12,259 bases of DNA from JBLHKE01 sp047619485 (GCA_047619485.1 JBLHKE010000160.1:1-12259), one strand, 5' to 3'; shown: positions 1 to 7,003, numbered from the stretch's first letter. Made by a program: numbers and translations. Notes: generated from the letters alone by a model not told the origin.

Positions 1-579
1 GGTGGTTCCTCTCCGAGTGGTAGTGCTCGACGAACTGCCCGACGGCAGTCCGGAGCTGTTTCTCGGAGAAGAAGATCATCCGGCTGAGACACTCCTCCTT
101 GATCGAGCGCACGAACCTCTCCGCATAAGCATTTAAATTGGGCGAGCTCGGGGAGTCCGTATCACATTGACGCCCGCCGTGTGAAGGATGCCCCGGAACT
201 CTTTCGTGAACCGACTGTCGCGGTCGATGATCAGGTATTCCTTGCCCAGCAGGAAACCGGAGCGCCCGTCCGTGGCGTTTCTGGCGACCTGCTCCATCCA
301 GCGCCGGTCGTACTTCTTGGCGATCAGCTGCCGGTGCCAGCGCAACAGGGTGTCGGGCGTGACGAGCGAGCCGATCTCCTGCAGCACGCTCCGGCAGACG
401 AGCTTCGCCTTCGCCGCCAGGCGGCGGTGCTCAGCGTCGGTGAACCTCAGCCTCCTCGGCCCGAGCCGATCGCGGCGAACCCGGTTCTCCTCGCGGAGGT
501 AATCGATGATCGCCGCCTACTCCCTGTTGGCCGAATGAGCCAGCGCCGAGAGCACCAGATGGAATGGGTGGATGAACAT
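1..579 (-). pseudogene. DDE (rve-type) transposase, degenerate
   Basis: Reading from the ATG at 579, the frame gives MFIHPFHLVLSALAHSANRE and then an in-frame TAG at 519-517. It continues as IDYLREENRVRRDRLGPRRL and an N-terminal helical part ending WHRQLIAKKYD (about 307). KKYD is then fused directly to RRWMEQVARN. In intact relatives these two segments are separated by more than 100 residues that carry the first catalytic Asp, so an in-frame deletion of a few hundred bases at about 305 is inferred. The second Asp region (IIDRDSRFT) is present. A one-base loss near 144-148 breaks RARP from SPNLNAYAERF, after which RSIKEECLSR (with the third catalytic acid) and HYHSERNH continue to position 1. 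The protein cannot be a functional transposase. Confidence 0.85.
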
Positions 580-650
580 GGCTCCAGAGTAGTCCGAAAT
601 TGGGAGAGTCCATCGACGGGCAACCCGTTCTTCCTCAACTCCCGGGGCGT

Positions 651-668
651 CGTCCGAGTTTTAGGACA
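651..668 (-). repeat. Putative IS terminal sequence
   Basis: The minus strand reads TGTCCTAAAACTCGGACG from 668 to 651. It begins with TG, as many IS ends do, and lies about 70-90 bases before the transposase start, the usual place for a left end. A host reading frame is open outside it and is stopped by a TAG at 662-664 inside it. The matching inverted repeat would lie outside the window, so this is inferred from position only. Confidence 0.45.
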
Positions 669-898
669 CTACGAGGTATCTTTATCAGGGTGCCTACGGT
701 TCCCCGAAGGTTGATGAGAAAGGTGTCGAGGCAATGACAGCGACTATTTCAAATGATGGACGCAAGGTAAGTCTGATAGTTCCTGAGCTGAAGACGGAAC
801 AAGTGTATCGCGTCGTTTTGGAAGGGCTAAAAGGTGCGGACGGATCGGAAATCACTGGTCGCACCGCTTACTACACTCTGAACCAGATCGCCCCCTGA
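669..898 (+). pseudogene. 3' remnant of a secreted heme-binding/dehydrogenase-type protein, truncated by IS copy A
   Basis: An open frame begins right at the IS end and encodes about 75 residues (TRYLYQGAYGSPKVDEKG, then a strand-rich region, ending RTAYYTLNQIAP) before a TGA at 896-898. The pattern YGSP..., SxDGRxVxL, ADGxxI and AYYTLN near the C-terminus resembles the terminal beta domain of the large secreted cytochrome/heme-binding (PQQ-dehydrogenase-like) proteins common in Verrucomicrobia and Planctomycetes. That family assignment is from memory of the pattern and is moderate. There is no start codon at the left edge, and the frame is closed inside the IS, so the 5' part was lost. It lies 77 bases before the DUF1501 gene on the same strand, and DUF1501 genes typically sit beside such cytochrome-type genes, so the two were probably one operon. 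Confidence 0.55.
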
Positions 899-975
899 GC
901 GGGCAACTTACACTTGCTGTGTTCGGAAAAATTCACTAGTGTTTCAGCCTTGTTAACAAATTAAATGGATTTTAT

Positions 976-2346
976 ATGTTAGAAATTTTTGGCAAACGAG
1001 ACCGCTCACCATCGCATTGCGATGGATACTCCCGTCGTAACTTTATCAAAGCGGGAGGCATGGCTGCTGGTGGTCTGTCGCTTTCGCAATTGCTCGGAAT
1101 TGAGGCTAAAGCGGGCACCGGGTCGTCGCACAAGGCGGTCATCAATATCTACCTTCCAGGCGGGCCTTCCCATCTGGACATGTTCGACCTGAAGCCGGAT
1201 GCGCCTTCTGAAATTCGCGGAGAGTTTCGTCCGATCGGGACAAATGTTCCGGGCATCGAAATCTGCGAACTGTTTCCGAGACTTGCCAAAATGGCGGACA
1301 AGTTTGCGATCGTTCGTTCGCTTTCTGACTCCGATGGCGGACACGATTGCTTCCAGTGTATGACCGGCCGCAAGCGCGGCGATGTGGCTCCAGCTGGGGG
1401 GTGGCCAAACTTTGGCGCATGGACGTCCAAGCTTCAAGGGTCGAAATCGGGGATCCCCGCGAATGTTTCGCTCATGTATCCGACAGGCAACCGCACATGG
1501 GGTGAAGCAGGCTCTGGCGGTTTCGTCGGCACCGCTCACGGGCCGATGGGGCTGGTGGGTAAAGATCCGAACGCACGCGCTCAAAGCATGACGCTGCAAA
1601 ATTTTTCACTCGACCGCCTGTGTGATCGCGAAGCTCTTCGAGCATCCATCGACAAGATGCGGCGTGAAGTTGACTCGACTGGCGAGATGCAGGCACTGGA
1701 CACATACAATGCGCAGGCGCTGGAGATTCTCTCTGACGGTGGACTGGCTGATGCACTAAATTTGTCGAAAGAGAAGCCAAAAGTCGCTGATCGCTATGGC
1801 TTAAACGATCCGAAGTATCAGCGCGATGGAGCCCCGAAAATGATCCGAAACTTCCTCGTTGCCCGCCGACTCATCGAGGCGGGTGCACGCGTTGTCTCGC
1901 TCAACTACAGCCGCTGGGACTGGCATGGCGGCGACGGAATGAACTTTCCGCGCTCGCGCGAGGAGTTTCCCCTTCTCGATCAGGGACTGAGCGCATTGAT
2001 CACCGATTTGAGCGAGCGAGGAATGCTTGACGACGTATCCATCGTCATGTGGGGCGAGTTTGGTCGCACACCGAAGATCAACAACAACAATAGCCGCGAC
2101 CACTGGCCAAAGGCGAACTTTTGCTTCCTCGCCGGAGGAGGTATGAACACCGGACAAGTTATCGGCGCGACCAATCGCAGTGGAGAAGAACCCATCGACC
2201 GCCCGGTGAAGTTCCAGGAGGTGTTCGCAACGCTCTATCACAATCTCGGAATCGACCTAGCCACGGCGACCGTGAAGGACAAATCAGGTCGGCCGCAGTT
2301 TCTCGTCGATACAGGTATTTCACCTATCCGGGAGCTGGTCGGCTAG
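976..2346 (+). CDS. DUF1501 family protein, Tat-exported
   Basis: This 456-residue protein has a clear twin-arginine signal: SRRNFIK at residues 19-25, a hydrophobic stretch at about 29-41 and a likely cleavage after AKA (about 46). The mature part shows DUF1501 hallmarks: YLPGGPSHLDMFD at 59-71, GGHDCFQCMTGR at 121-132, WDWHGGDGMNFP starting at 314, and MWGEFGRTP at 358-366 followed by SRDHWPKA. The family belongs to the sulfatase/alkaline-phosphatase-like fold and is abundant in PVC bacteria beside cytochrome-type (DUF1549/DUF1553) genes; its biochemical role is not established. The length is normal and I see no lesions. The start is supported by the Tat signal's position. Upstream there is only a weak GGA at 967-969 and a palindrome TTGTTAACAA at 950-959. 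The upstream partner is truncated, so this gene may now depend on a promoter in the 77-base gap or in the IS. Confidence 0.93.
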   Translation: MLEIFGKRDRSPSHCDGYSRRNFIKAGGMAAGGLSLSQLLGIEAKAGTGSSHKAVINIYLPGGPSHLDMFDLKPDAPSEIRGEFRPIGTNVPGIEICELFPRLAKMADKFAIVRSLSDSDGGHDCFQCMTGRKRGDVAPAGGWPNFGAWTSKLQGSKSGIPANVSLMYPTGNRTWGEAGSGGFVGTAHGPMGLVGKDPNARAQSMTLQNFSLDRLCDREALRASIDKMRREVDSTGEMQALDTYNAQALEILSDGGLADALNLSKEKPKVADRYGLNDPKYQRDGAPKMIRNFLVARRLIEAGARVVSLNYSRWDWHGGDGMNFPRSREEFPLLDQGLSALITDLSERGMLDDVSIVMWGEFGRTPKINNNNSRDHWPKANFCFLAGGGMNTGQVIGATNRSGEEPIDRPVKFQEVFATLYHNLGIDLATATVKDKSGRPQFLVDTGISPIRELVG

Positions 2347-2375
2347 TCAGCATTTTGCCGTCTATTCTGACCGGC

Positions 2376-2390
2376 ATCATGAATCATGAT
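2376..2390. promoter_or_regulatory. Perfect 7+1+7 palindrome, operator-like
   Basis: ATCATGA-A-TCATGAT is a perfect inverted repeat with a one-base centre, 29 bases after the DUF1501 stop codon. Size and symmetry suit a dimeric DNA-binding protein. The loop is too tight for a strong RNA hairpin, although the T-rich sequence that follows (2390-2393, then 2404-2408) leaves a weak terminator as an alternative. It is about 410 bases before the permease start, far for a classical operator. Confidence 0.3.
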
Positions 2391-2402
2391 TTTATCCTTC
2401 GC

Positions 2403-2415
2403 CTTTTTGGAGTGC
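2403..2415 (+). repeat. Short repeat word 1, copy A
   Basis: CTTTTTGGAGTGC occurs here and again, identically, at 7188-7200, both times in a non-coding gap and followed by a G/C-rich GxGxGCT-like continuation. It may be the edge of a dispersed extragenic repeat. Confidence 0.4.
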
Positions 2416-2516
2416 GGGGCTGAGCACCGTTTTCCCTCGCGGCGGGAGACAAAGTCCGAACGTCTCTCCAACTATCATCGTCACTCGACGCGCGAGCTGC
2501 ACCCCTCTAACCCCGA

Positions 2517-2532
2517 CCGACAGGCTCCTAGC
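2517..2532 (+). repeat. Short repeat word 2, copy A
   Basis: The 16-base word CCGACAGGCTCCTAGC is identical at 7094-7109, in the other long non-coding gap. A 16-base exact match between two gaps in 12 kb is not expected by chance. The flanks diverge (AATAAAG here, GGAGCATTGG there). Confidence 0.5.
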
Positions 2533-2553
2533 AATAAAGACGACACCACCTGG

Positions 2554-2652
2554 ATGGCGGCAGGATCGCCCACCGACATCGATTACATTTCCTACGAACA
2601 AATCGGCGTCGCCATTACACCCGATGAGGACATCGACTTCGGCATGATGTAG
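2554..2652 (+). CDS. Doubtful small acidic ORF
   Basis: From the ATG at 2554 a 32-codon frame gives an acidic peptide that includes TDIDYISYEQIGVAITPDED and ends FGMM before a TAG. The frame is open further upstream (to 2386), but there it runs through the repeat words and looks non-coding. No ribosome binding site is visible. The peptide could be the tail of a lost gene, a real small protein or chance; I do not recognise it. Confidence 0.15.
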   Translation: MAAGSPTDIDYISYEQIGVAITPDEDIDFGMM

Positions 2653-2801
2653 AACCGAACAAAGATAGATCATGGAAGAGAAGTTCTTCGTGGGTGGGTG
2701 GAACCCTCCTGAGAAAGATTAGGCTGAGTTGGAGTTCCAGGCTTCGATCTGGTCACATTTTCCTCGCCTAGCAATCTAGCACCGCGCTATGATCTCCCAC
2801 C

Positions 2802-4211
2802 ATGGCTCCTGTTGTTCTGCTCCTAATCGGGATGGTCGTCGTCCTCATCGCGATCCTCTGGCTGCGCTTGCCGGCCTTCCTCGGACTGATCATCGCAGCA
2901 CTCTGCATCAGCGTGTTGACGCCGCGGGCTGCGCTTGAGGAGTTTGCTTCGGATCAGGTCGCCAGCGAGAAGATGACTGGCAAGCAGGCGGAAAAATTCG
3001 TCTCACAGCATGCTACTTCGCGAGTTGCGGCCGAGTTTGGCGAGGGATGTCGCAAGGTCGGCATTCTGATCGCGATGGCCGCGATCATCGGCAAGTGCTT
3101 GCTCGATTCCGGCGCGGCGCTGCGCGTGGTGCAATCGATCCTCACCCTGTTCGGCGCTGCCCGGGCACAACTGGCGTTCCTGCTCTCCGGCTTTTTGCTC
3201 GCGATCCCCGTCTTCTTCGACACGGTATTCTACCTCTTGATCCCGATCGGCAAGGCGATGCGGCGCAAGACTGGCAAGAACTACCTGCTCTATATTCTGA
3301 CGATCGTCGCAGGCGGGACAATGGCTCACTCGCTAGTGCCACCGACCCCTGGACCACTATTTGTCGCGGCCGAACTGGGCGTTGATATTGGAACGATGAT
3401 GTTGGCGGGCATGGTCGTTGGCACGTTCACAATTTCATTCGGCTACGCCTACGCCACTTGGGCAAACCGGCACTGGGAAATTCCGTTACGTGAAGAAGAC
3501 GACGCCGAGATTGGAGCCGAGAGCGAGATCACGATGCCTCCGGTGTTTTTCGCGTTCCTGCCTATCCTGCTACCGGTCGTGTTGATCGGCATCGCAACTT
3601 ATCGCAAAACACTAGACGCCGCGCCGGGCTGGCTCGATGCACTGGCCTACCTAGGCGACAAGAATCTCGCACTGACCATCTCCGCAGCAGTGGCGATGCT
3701 GGTGCTGCTAAAGATGAAACGCGGCGAGCGCGCAGCTCTATCGAAAGCGACCAAATCAGCGATAACCTCTGGCGCCAGCATCATCATGATCACAGCGGCT
3801 GGCGCCGCCTTCGGGGGCGTGCTACGCCACACGGGGATCGCGGACACCATCGCGACACTCGGCGGTTCGGAGTCGGGGATTATGACATTATTGATCGCGT
3901 TTGCAGTCACCGCGCTCGTGCGCACGGCGCAGGGATCAGCCACCGTCGCGATGATCACCGCCGCACCGATCGCGCTTGCCTTTCTCGATGCCGGCACACT
4001 CGGCTTCCACCCGGTCTACCTCGCGCTGGCCATCGGCTGTGGCTCAAAGCCGATCCCTTGGATGAACGATAGCGGTTTCTGGGTGATCACGCGCATGACC
4101 GGGATGACAGAATCAGAGACCTTGCGCTTCGTAACCCCGATGATGAGCTCGATGGGCGTGGTCGGGTTGGTGGTGACGATGGTTGCGGCGAAACTCGTGC
4201 CTCTGGTGTGA
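2802..4211 (+). CDS. GntP-family sugar-acid:H+ symporter
   Basis: This 469-residue integral membrane protein has about a dozen hydrophobic segments and the signature motifs of the gluconate permease (GntP) family: AHSLVPPTPGPL at 175-186, RTAQGSATVAM at 374-384, and GSKPIPWMNDSGFWVIT at 414-430. The family imports gluconate and related aldonates with protons across the inner membrane. Residues about 41-82, between the first two hydrophobic regions, form a hydrophilic charged stretch (ALEEFASDQVASEKM and onward) that seems longer than in the enterobacterial permeases. The gene is first of three on this strand, followed after 82 bases by a sugar-acid dehydratase and then a DapA-family enzyme, so it is the likely importer for their substrate. 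No Shine-Dalgarno motif precedes the ATG; an ATG at 2789 is out of frame. The family is secure; the substrate is inferred. Confidence 0.93.
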   Translation: MAPVVLLLIGMVVVLIAILWLRLPAFLGLIIAALCISVLTPRAALEEFASDQVASEKMTGKQAEKFVSQHATSRVAAEFGEGCRKVGILIAMAAIIGKCLLDSGAALRVVQSILTLFGAARAQLAFLLSGFLLAIPVFFDTVFYLLIPIGKAMRRKTGKNYLLYILTIVAGGTMAHSLVPPTPGPLFVAAELGVDIGTMMLAGMVVGTFTISFGYAYATWANRHWEIPLREEDDAEIGAESEITMPPVFFAFLPILLPVVLIGIATYRKTLDAAPGWLDALAYLGDKNLALTISAAVAMLVLLKMKRGERAALSKATKSAITSGASIIMITAAGAAFGGVLRHTGIADTIATLGGSESGIMTLLIAFAVTALVRTAQGSATVAMITAAPIALAFLDAGTLGFHPVYLALAIGCGSKPIPWMNDSGFWVITRMTGMTESETLRFVTPMMSSMGVVGLVVTMVAAKLVPLV

Positions 4212-4253
4212 GACACCCGATTGGGGGCTGAGACAATCACGTGCGCTGAAGGG

Positions 4254-4282
4254 TTGCCCTAGCGACTCGACGTGTTTATAAC
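4254..4282 (+). promoter_or_regulatory. Sigma70-like promoter before the dehydratase gene
   Basis: TTGCCC (4254-4259) and TATAAC (4277-4282) are separated by exactly 17 bases. With initiation about 7 bases after the -10 element, transcription would start near 4289, giving a leader of about 5 bases before the ATG at 4294. That fits the lack of any ribosome binding site there. It would let the dehydratase and aldolase genes be expressed separately from the permease. Seen as a pattern match only. Confidence 0.4.
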
Positions 4283-4293
4283 TTCTGCCACCG

Positions 4294-6024
4294 ATGAGTA
4301 TCCTCGACCACCGCCAGAAGAAAACTCCTGAAGAACTGCGTTCGTGGCGCTGGTTCGGACGCGATGAACTGCGCTCTTTCGGGCACCGATCGCGCGCAAA
4401 ACAGGCGGGATTCGACCGCGAAGACTGGGAGGGCAAGCCGGTGATCGGGATCCTCAACACCTGGTCTGACCTGAACTCTTGCCACATGCATTTCAAGATC
4501 GTCGCGGAGCAGATCAAGCGCGGTGTCTTGCAAGCTGGCGGCTTGCCACTTGAAGTCCCGGTGATGTCGGTCGGTGAGAGCTACACAAAGCCGACCTCGA
4601 TGCTCTATCGCAATTTCTTGGCAATGGAGACGGAGGAAATACTGCGCGCCAACCCGCTCGATGCCGCGGTGTTGATGGGTGGCTGTGACAAGACGACCCC
4701 GGCACTGCTGATGGGCGCGCTATCGATGGACATCCCGGTGATTTTCGTGCCGGCAGGACCGATGCTGCGCGGCAACTGGCGTGGCGAGACCCTTGGCAGC
4801 GGGTCGGACGCTTGGAAATATTGGGACGAGAAACGTGCCGGCAACCTTTCCGAGGATGCCTGGTGCGAGATCGAAGACGGCATAGCACGCTCGCCGGGTC
4901 ATTGCATGACGATGGGGACCGCCGCGACCATGACGGCCATCGCCGAAACTCTCGGGTTTTCGCTCCCCGGCGCATCCTCGATCCCTGCGAGCGATTCCAG
5001 CCACATGCGCATGGCGACCCAGAGCGGCCGGCAAATCGTCGAGAATGCCTGGCGCGATTGGAAACCATCGGAATTCATCACCCCGGCCTCGTTCGAAAAT
5101 GCGATCGCGGTCGACATGGCGATTGGCGGCTCGACCAACGCGATCGTCCACCTGATTGCGATGGCTGGACGTGCCGGGATTGAACTCCCACTGGAGAAGT
5201 TCGACGAAGTCTCACGACGTGTGCCACTGATGGTCGACCTGCGACCCGCCGGAAAGTTTTTGATGGAAGATTTCTACTTCGCCGGTGGGCTGCGATCGTT
5301 GCTCGAAGCGATGGGTGAGCACTTGCAGCGCGATTGCCTCACGGTCAACGGCAAGAGCCTCAGTGAGAACGTCGCTGGCGCAGAGGTTTACAATCAGAAG
5401 GTGATTCGTCAAGTCGCCGACGCTGGCGGAACCTCCGTCCTGCGCGGCAACCTCTGCCCCGACGGTGCCGTGATCAAACACGCAGCAGCCGATCCAAAAC
5501 TACTCCAGCACACCGGCCCGGCGGTCGTTTTTGAAAACTACGCCGACCTCAAAGCGCGCCTCGATGACCCAGACTTGGAAGTGACACCCGACTCGATTCT
5601 GGTCCTGAAGAACGCCGGCCCCAAGGGCGCACCCGGCATGCCTGAATGGGGCATGTTACCGCTGCCAAAAAAGATCCTTGAGCAGGGAGTGCGCGATATG
5701 GTTCGAATTTCCGATGCGCGCATGAGCGGCACGAGCTACGGCACCTGCGTGTTGCACATTGCCCCCGAGAGCGCCATTGGTGGTCCGCTAGCCTTGGTAG
5801 AGAATGGCGACTTGATCGCACTCGATGTCGAGGCTCGCACCCTAACGCTACAAGTTCCGGAGGAAGAGCTGGCTCGTCGACGCGAGAACTGGTCAGCAGC
5901 AGAGCCACATTACCTCCGCGGCTACGGCAAGTTGTTTCTGGATCACGTCACCCAAGCGAACCAGGGCTGCGACTTCGATTTTTTGCACCGCGGGCCAGCA
6001 ACACCAGAGCCCGCCATTTATTAA
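4294..6024 (+). CDS. IlvD/Edd-family sugar-acid dehydratase, L-arabonate dehydratase-like
   Basis: This 576-residue protein is full length for the Fe-S IlvD/Edd family, which dehydrates aldonates (or branched dihydroxyacids) to 2-keto-3-deoxy acids. Three candidate cluster cysteines stand in the expected contexts: C63 (NTWSDLNSCHMH), C131 (GGCDKTTP) and C204 (SPGHCMTMGTAATM). D132 and E95 (VGESY) match Mg-binding positions, and S478 in ARMSGTSYGT matches the serine proposed as catalytic base. PVIGILNTWSDL, GGCDKTTPALLMGA, IAIGGSTNA-like (277-283), KNAGPKGAPGMPEWG and the ending GCDFDFLHRG closely follow characterised L-arabonate/D-xylonate-type dehydratases rather than branched-chain IlvD. 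Gene order supports this: a GntP permease before it and a DapA-family enzyme three bases after it, with no branched-chain genes nearby. The exact sugar acid (L-arabonate, D-xylonate, fuconate, gluconate) cannot be read from sequence alone. No Shine-Dalgarno motif is seen. Confidence 0.9.
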   Translation: MSILDHRQKKTPEELRSWRWFGRDELRSFGHRSRAKQAGFDREDWEGKPVIGILNTWSDLNSCHMHFKIVAEQIKRGVLQAGGLPLEVPVMSVGESYTKPTSMLYRNFLAMETEEILRANPLDAAVLMGGCDKTTPALLMGALSMDIPVIFVPAGPMLRGNWRGETLGSGSDAWKYWDEKRAGNLSEDAWCEIEDGIARSPGHCMTMGTAATMTAIAETLGFSLPGASSIPASDSSHMRMATQSGRQIVENAWRDWKPSEFITPASFENAIAVDMAIGGSTNAIVHLIAMAGRAGIELPLEKFDEVSRRVPLMVDLRPAGKFLMEDFYFAGGLRSLLEAMGEHLQRDCLTVNGKSLSENVAGAEVYNQKVIRQVADAGGTSVLRGNLCPDGAVIKHAAADPKLLQHTGPAVVFENYADLKARLDDPDLEVTPDSILVLKNAGPKGAPGMPEWGMLPLPKKILEQGVRDMVRISDARMSGTSYGTCVLHIAPESAIGGPLALVENGDLIALDVEARTLTLQVPEEELARRRENWSAAEPHYLRGYGKLFLDHVTQANQGCDFDFLHRGPATPEPAIY

Positions 6025-6027
6025 GAG

Positions 6028-6948
6028 ATGAAAACAACCCCAGTCACCAGAGCAGACCTCACACGTTCGGTCATCGCCGTCCCGCCACTGTGTCGCCGTG
6101 CCGATGATTCTTTCTCGATAGATGCGACCGAGAACCGCAAGCTGATCGAGCATCTGGAAGGCGGAGGCGTCTCGACTTTGCTCTACGGGGGCAACGCCAA
6201 CCTCTATCACATCGCCGTCTCCGAATACGACGAGCTACTAAATCTTCTGCAGGAGACCGTCGCGGATGATACCTGGGTAATCCCATCCGTCGGGCCGATG
6301 TTCGGGACGATCTTGGACCAGGCAGCCATCCTCAAACAGCACGACTTCCCGACAGCGATGGTTCTACCAACGCTCTTCCCCGCAACCGTTTCCGGTATCC
6401 AGACTGCCGTGCGCAAGTTTGTTGATACCGCCGGCATGCCGGCCGTGCTCTACATCAAAGACGAAAGCTACATCACTCCAGAGGGTGCTGCGCAACTGGT
6501 CGATGATGGAATTATCTCTTGGATAAAATATGCCATCGTGCGCGAGAATCCCACCGTCGACGAATATCTCACCAAGCTGATCGATCTCGTCGATCCAGGG
6601 ATGATCGTCAGCGGGATCGGCGAGCAACCTACAATCGCGCACTTGAACAAATTTGGCCTGGCAGGCTTCACATCCGGCTGCATCTGCATTGCCCCATCGA
6701 AGTCGATGGAGGTCTTGCATGCGCTGCAAGCTGGGTCGCTCGATCGAGCCGAGGAGCTCATCGGGGAATTCAAGCCGCTGGAGGATCAGCGCAACGCGCA
6801 TGGCCCGATCCCCGTCCTGCATCATGCCGTGGAACTGGCCGGGATCGCTGACACTGGGCCACCGCTACCGATGATGTCAGCACTGCCAGATGAAAAGCTT
6901 GCGGGAATCGAATCGGCTGCGCGGCAGATCGTCGAGATGCGCTCTTAG
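6028..6948 (+). CDS. DapA/N-acetylneuraminate lyase superfamily enzyme (2-keto-3-deoxy acid aldolase or dehydratase)
   Basis: This 306-residue protein has the length and layout of the class I TIM-barrel DHDPS/NAL superfamily. The Schiff-base lysine is probably K167 (ISWIKYAIVREN), and Y142 (VLYIKDESY) fits the catalytic tyrosine that lies about 25 residues earlier. The usual G-T-T-G-E loop, which binds the keto-acid carboxylate, is replaced by YGGNANLYH at 53-61; this is unusual but occurs at the right place after the second strand (STLLYGG). The gene starts three bases after the dehydratase stop codon, so the two are almost certainly cotranscribed and translationally coupled. In context it should act on the dehydratase product, either cleaving it to pyruvate plus an aldehyde (Dahms type) or removing water to give 2-oxoglutarate semialdehyde (Weimberg type). 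True DapA in lysine synthesis is unlikely. Which reaction it catalyses is not decidable here. Confidence 0.85.
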   Translation: MKTTPVTRADLTRSVIAVPPLCRRADDSFSIDATENRKLIEHLEGGGVSTLLYGGNANLYHIAVSEYDELLNLLQETVADDTWVIPSVGPMFGTILDQAAILKQHDFPTAMVLPTLFPATVSGIQTAVRKFVDTAGMPAVLYIKDESYITPEGAAQLVDDGIISWIKYAIVRENPTVDEYLTKLIDLVDPGMIVSGIGEQPTIAHLNKFGLAGFTSGCICIAPSKSMEVLHALQAGSLDRAEELIGEFKPLEDQRNAHGPIPVLHHAVELAGIADTGPPLPMMSALPDEKLAGIESAARQIVEMRS

Positions 6949-7003
6949 GGGTTGTCAGGAAATAAGTCATACAAAGATGCGCAGGATTTTTGGCCAGCAC
7001 CAA

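Larger units (their letters stand above)
1..668 (-). mobile_element. Decayed insertion sequence, copy A (runs off the window start)
   Basis: This stretch carries, on the minus strand, a broken transposase with an rve-type DDE integrase core, ending in the motif HYHSERNH at the window edge. The transposase 5' side is bounded by a sequence that reads TGTCCTAAAACTCGGACG inward from position 668 and looks like an IS terminus. Coding sequence of an unrelated plus-strand gene begins immediately outside it. The element is defective (stop codon, internal deletion, frameshift; see the pseudogene entry). The other end lies before position 1, so no target-site duplication can be checked. The IS family is not assigned; the protein style is IS3/IS481-like. 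Confidence 0.75.
2347..2801 (+). other. Non-coding stretch between DUF1501 and permease genes
   Basis: These 455 bases hold no convincing gene. They contain a 15-base palindrome (2376-2390) followed by T-rich sequence, two short words that recur in the 6949-7421 gap (2403-2415 and 2517-2532), and an 88-codon open frame (2386-2652) whose last 32 codons are the only protein-like part. The promoter for the sugar-acid cassette should lie in its right half, but I see no convincing -35/-10 pair before 2802. Confidence 0.6.

Noticed and set aside
181..714. 177-codon plus-strand ORF
   Set aside because: It lies antisense to the transposase frame that has clear homology and runs through the IS end into the gene remnant in a different frame.
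950..977. TTGTTA-N16-TTATAT as the DUF1501 promoter
   Set aside because: The -10-like part overlaps the start codon, so it cannot drive a transcript that includes it. TTGTTAACAA remains only as a small palindrome.
1006..1599. 197-codon minus-strand ORF
   Set aside because: It is antisense to the DUF1501 gene, has no recognisable motif and shows the Arg/Ser-rich bias of a shadow frame.
2672..2722. Short ORF MEEKFFVGGWNPPEKD as a leader peptide for the permease
   Set aside because: It has no attenuator-like hairpins, no codon run linked to a pathway, and stops about 80 bases before the permease start.
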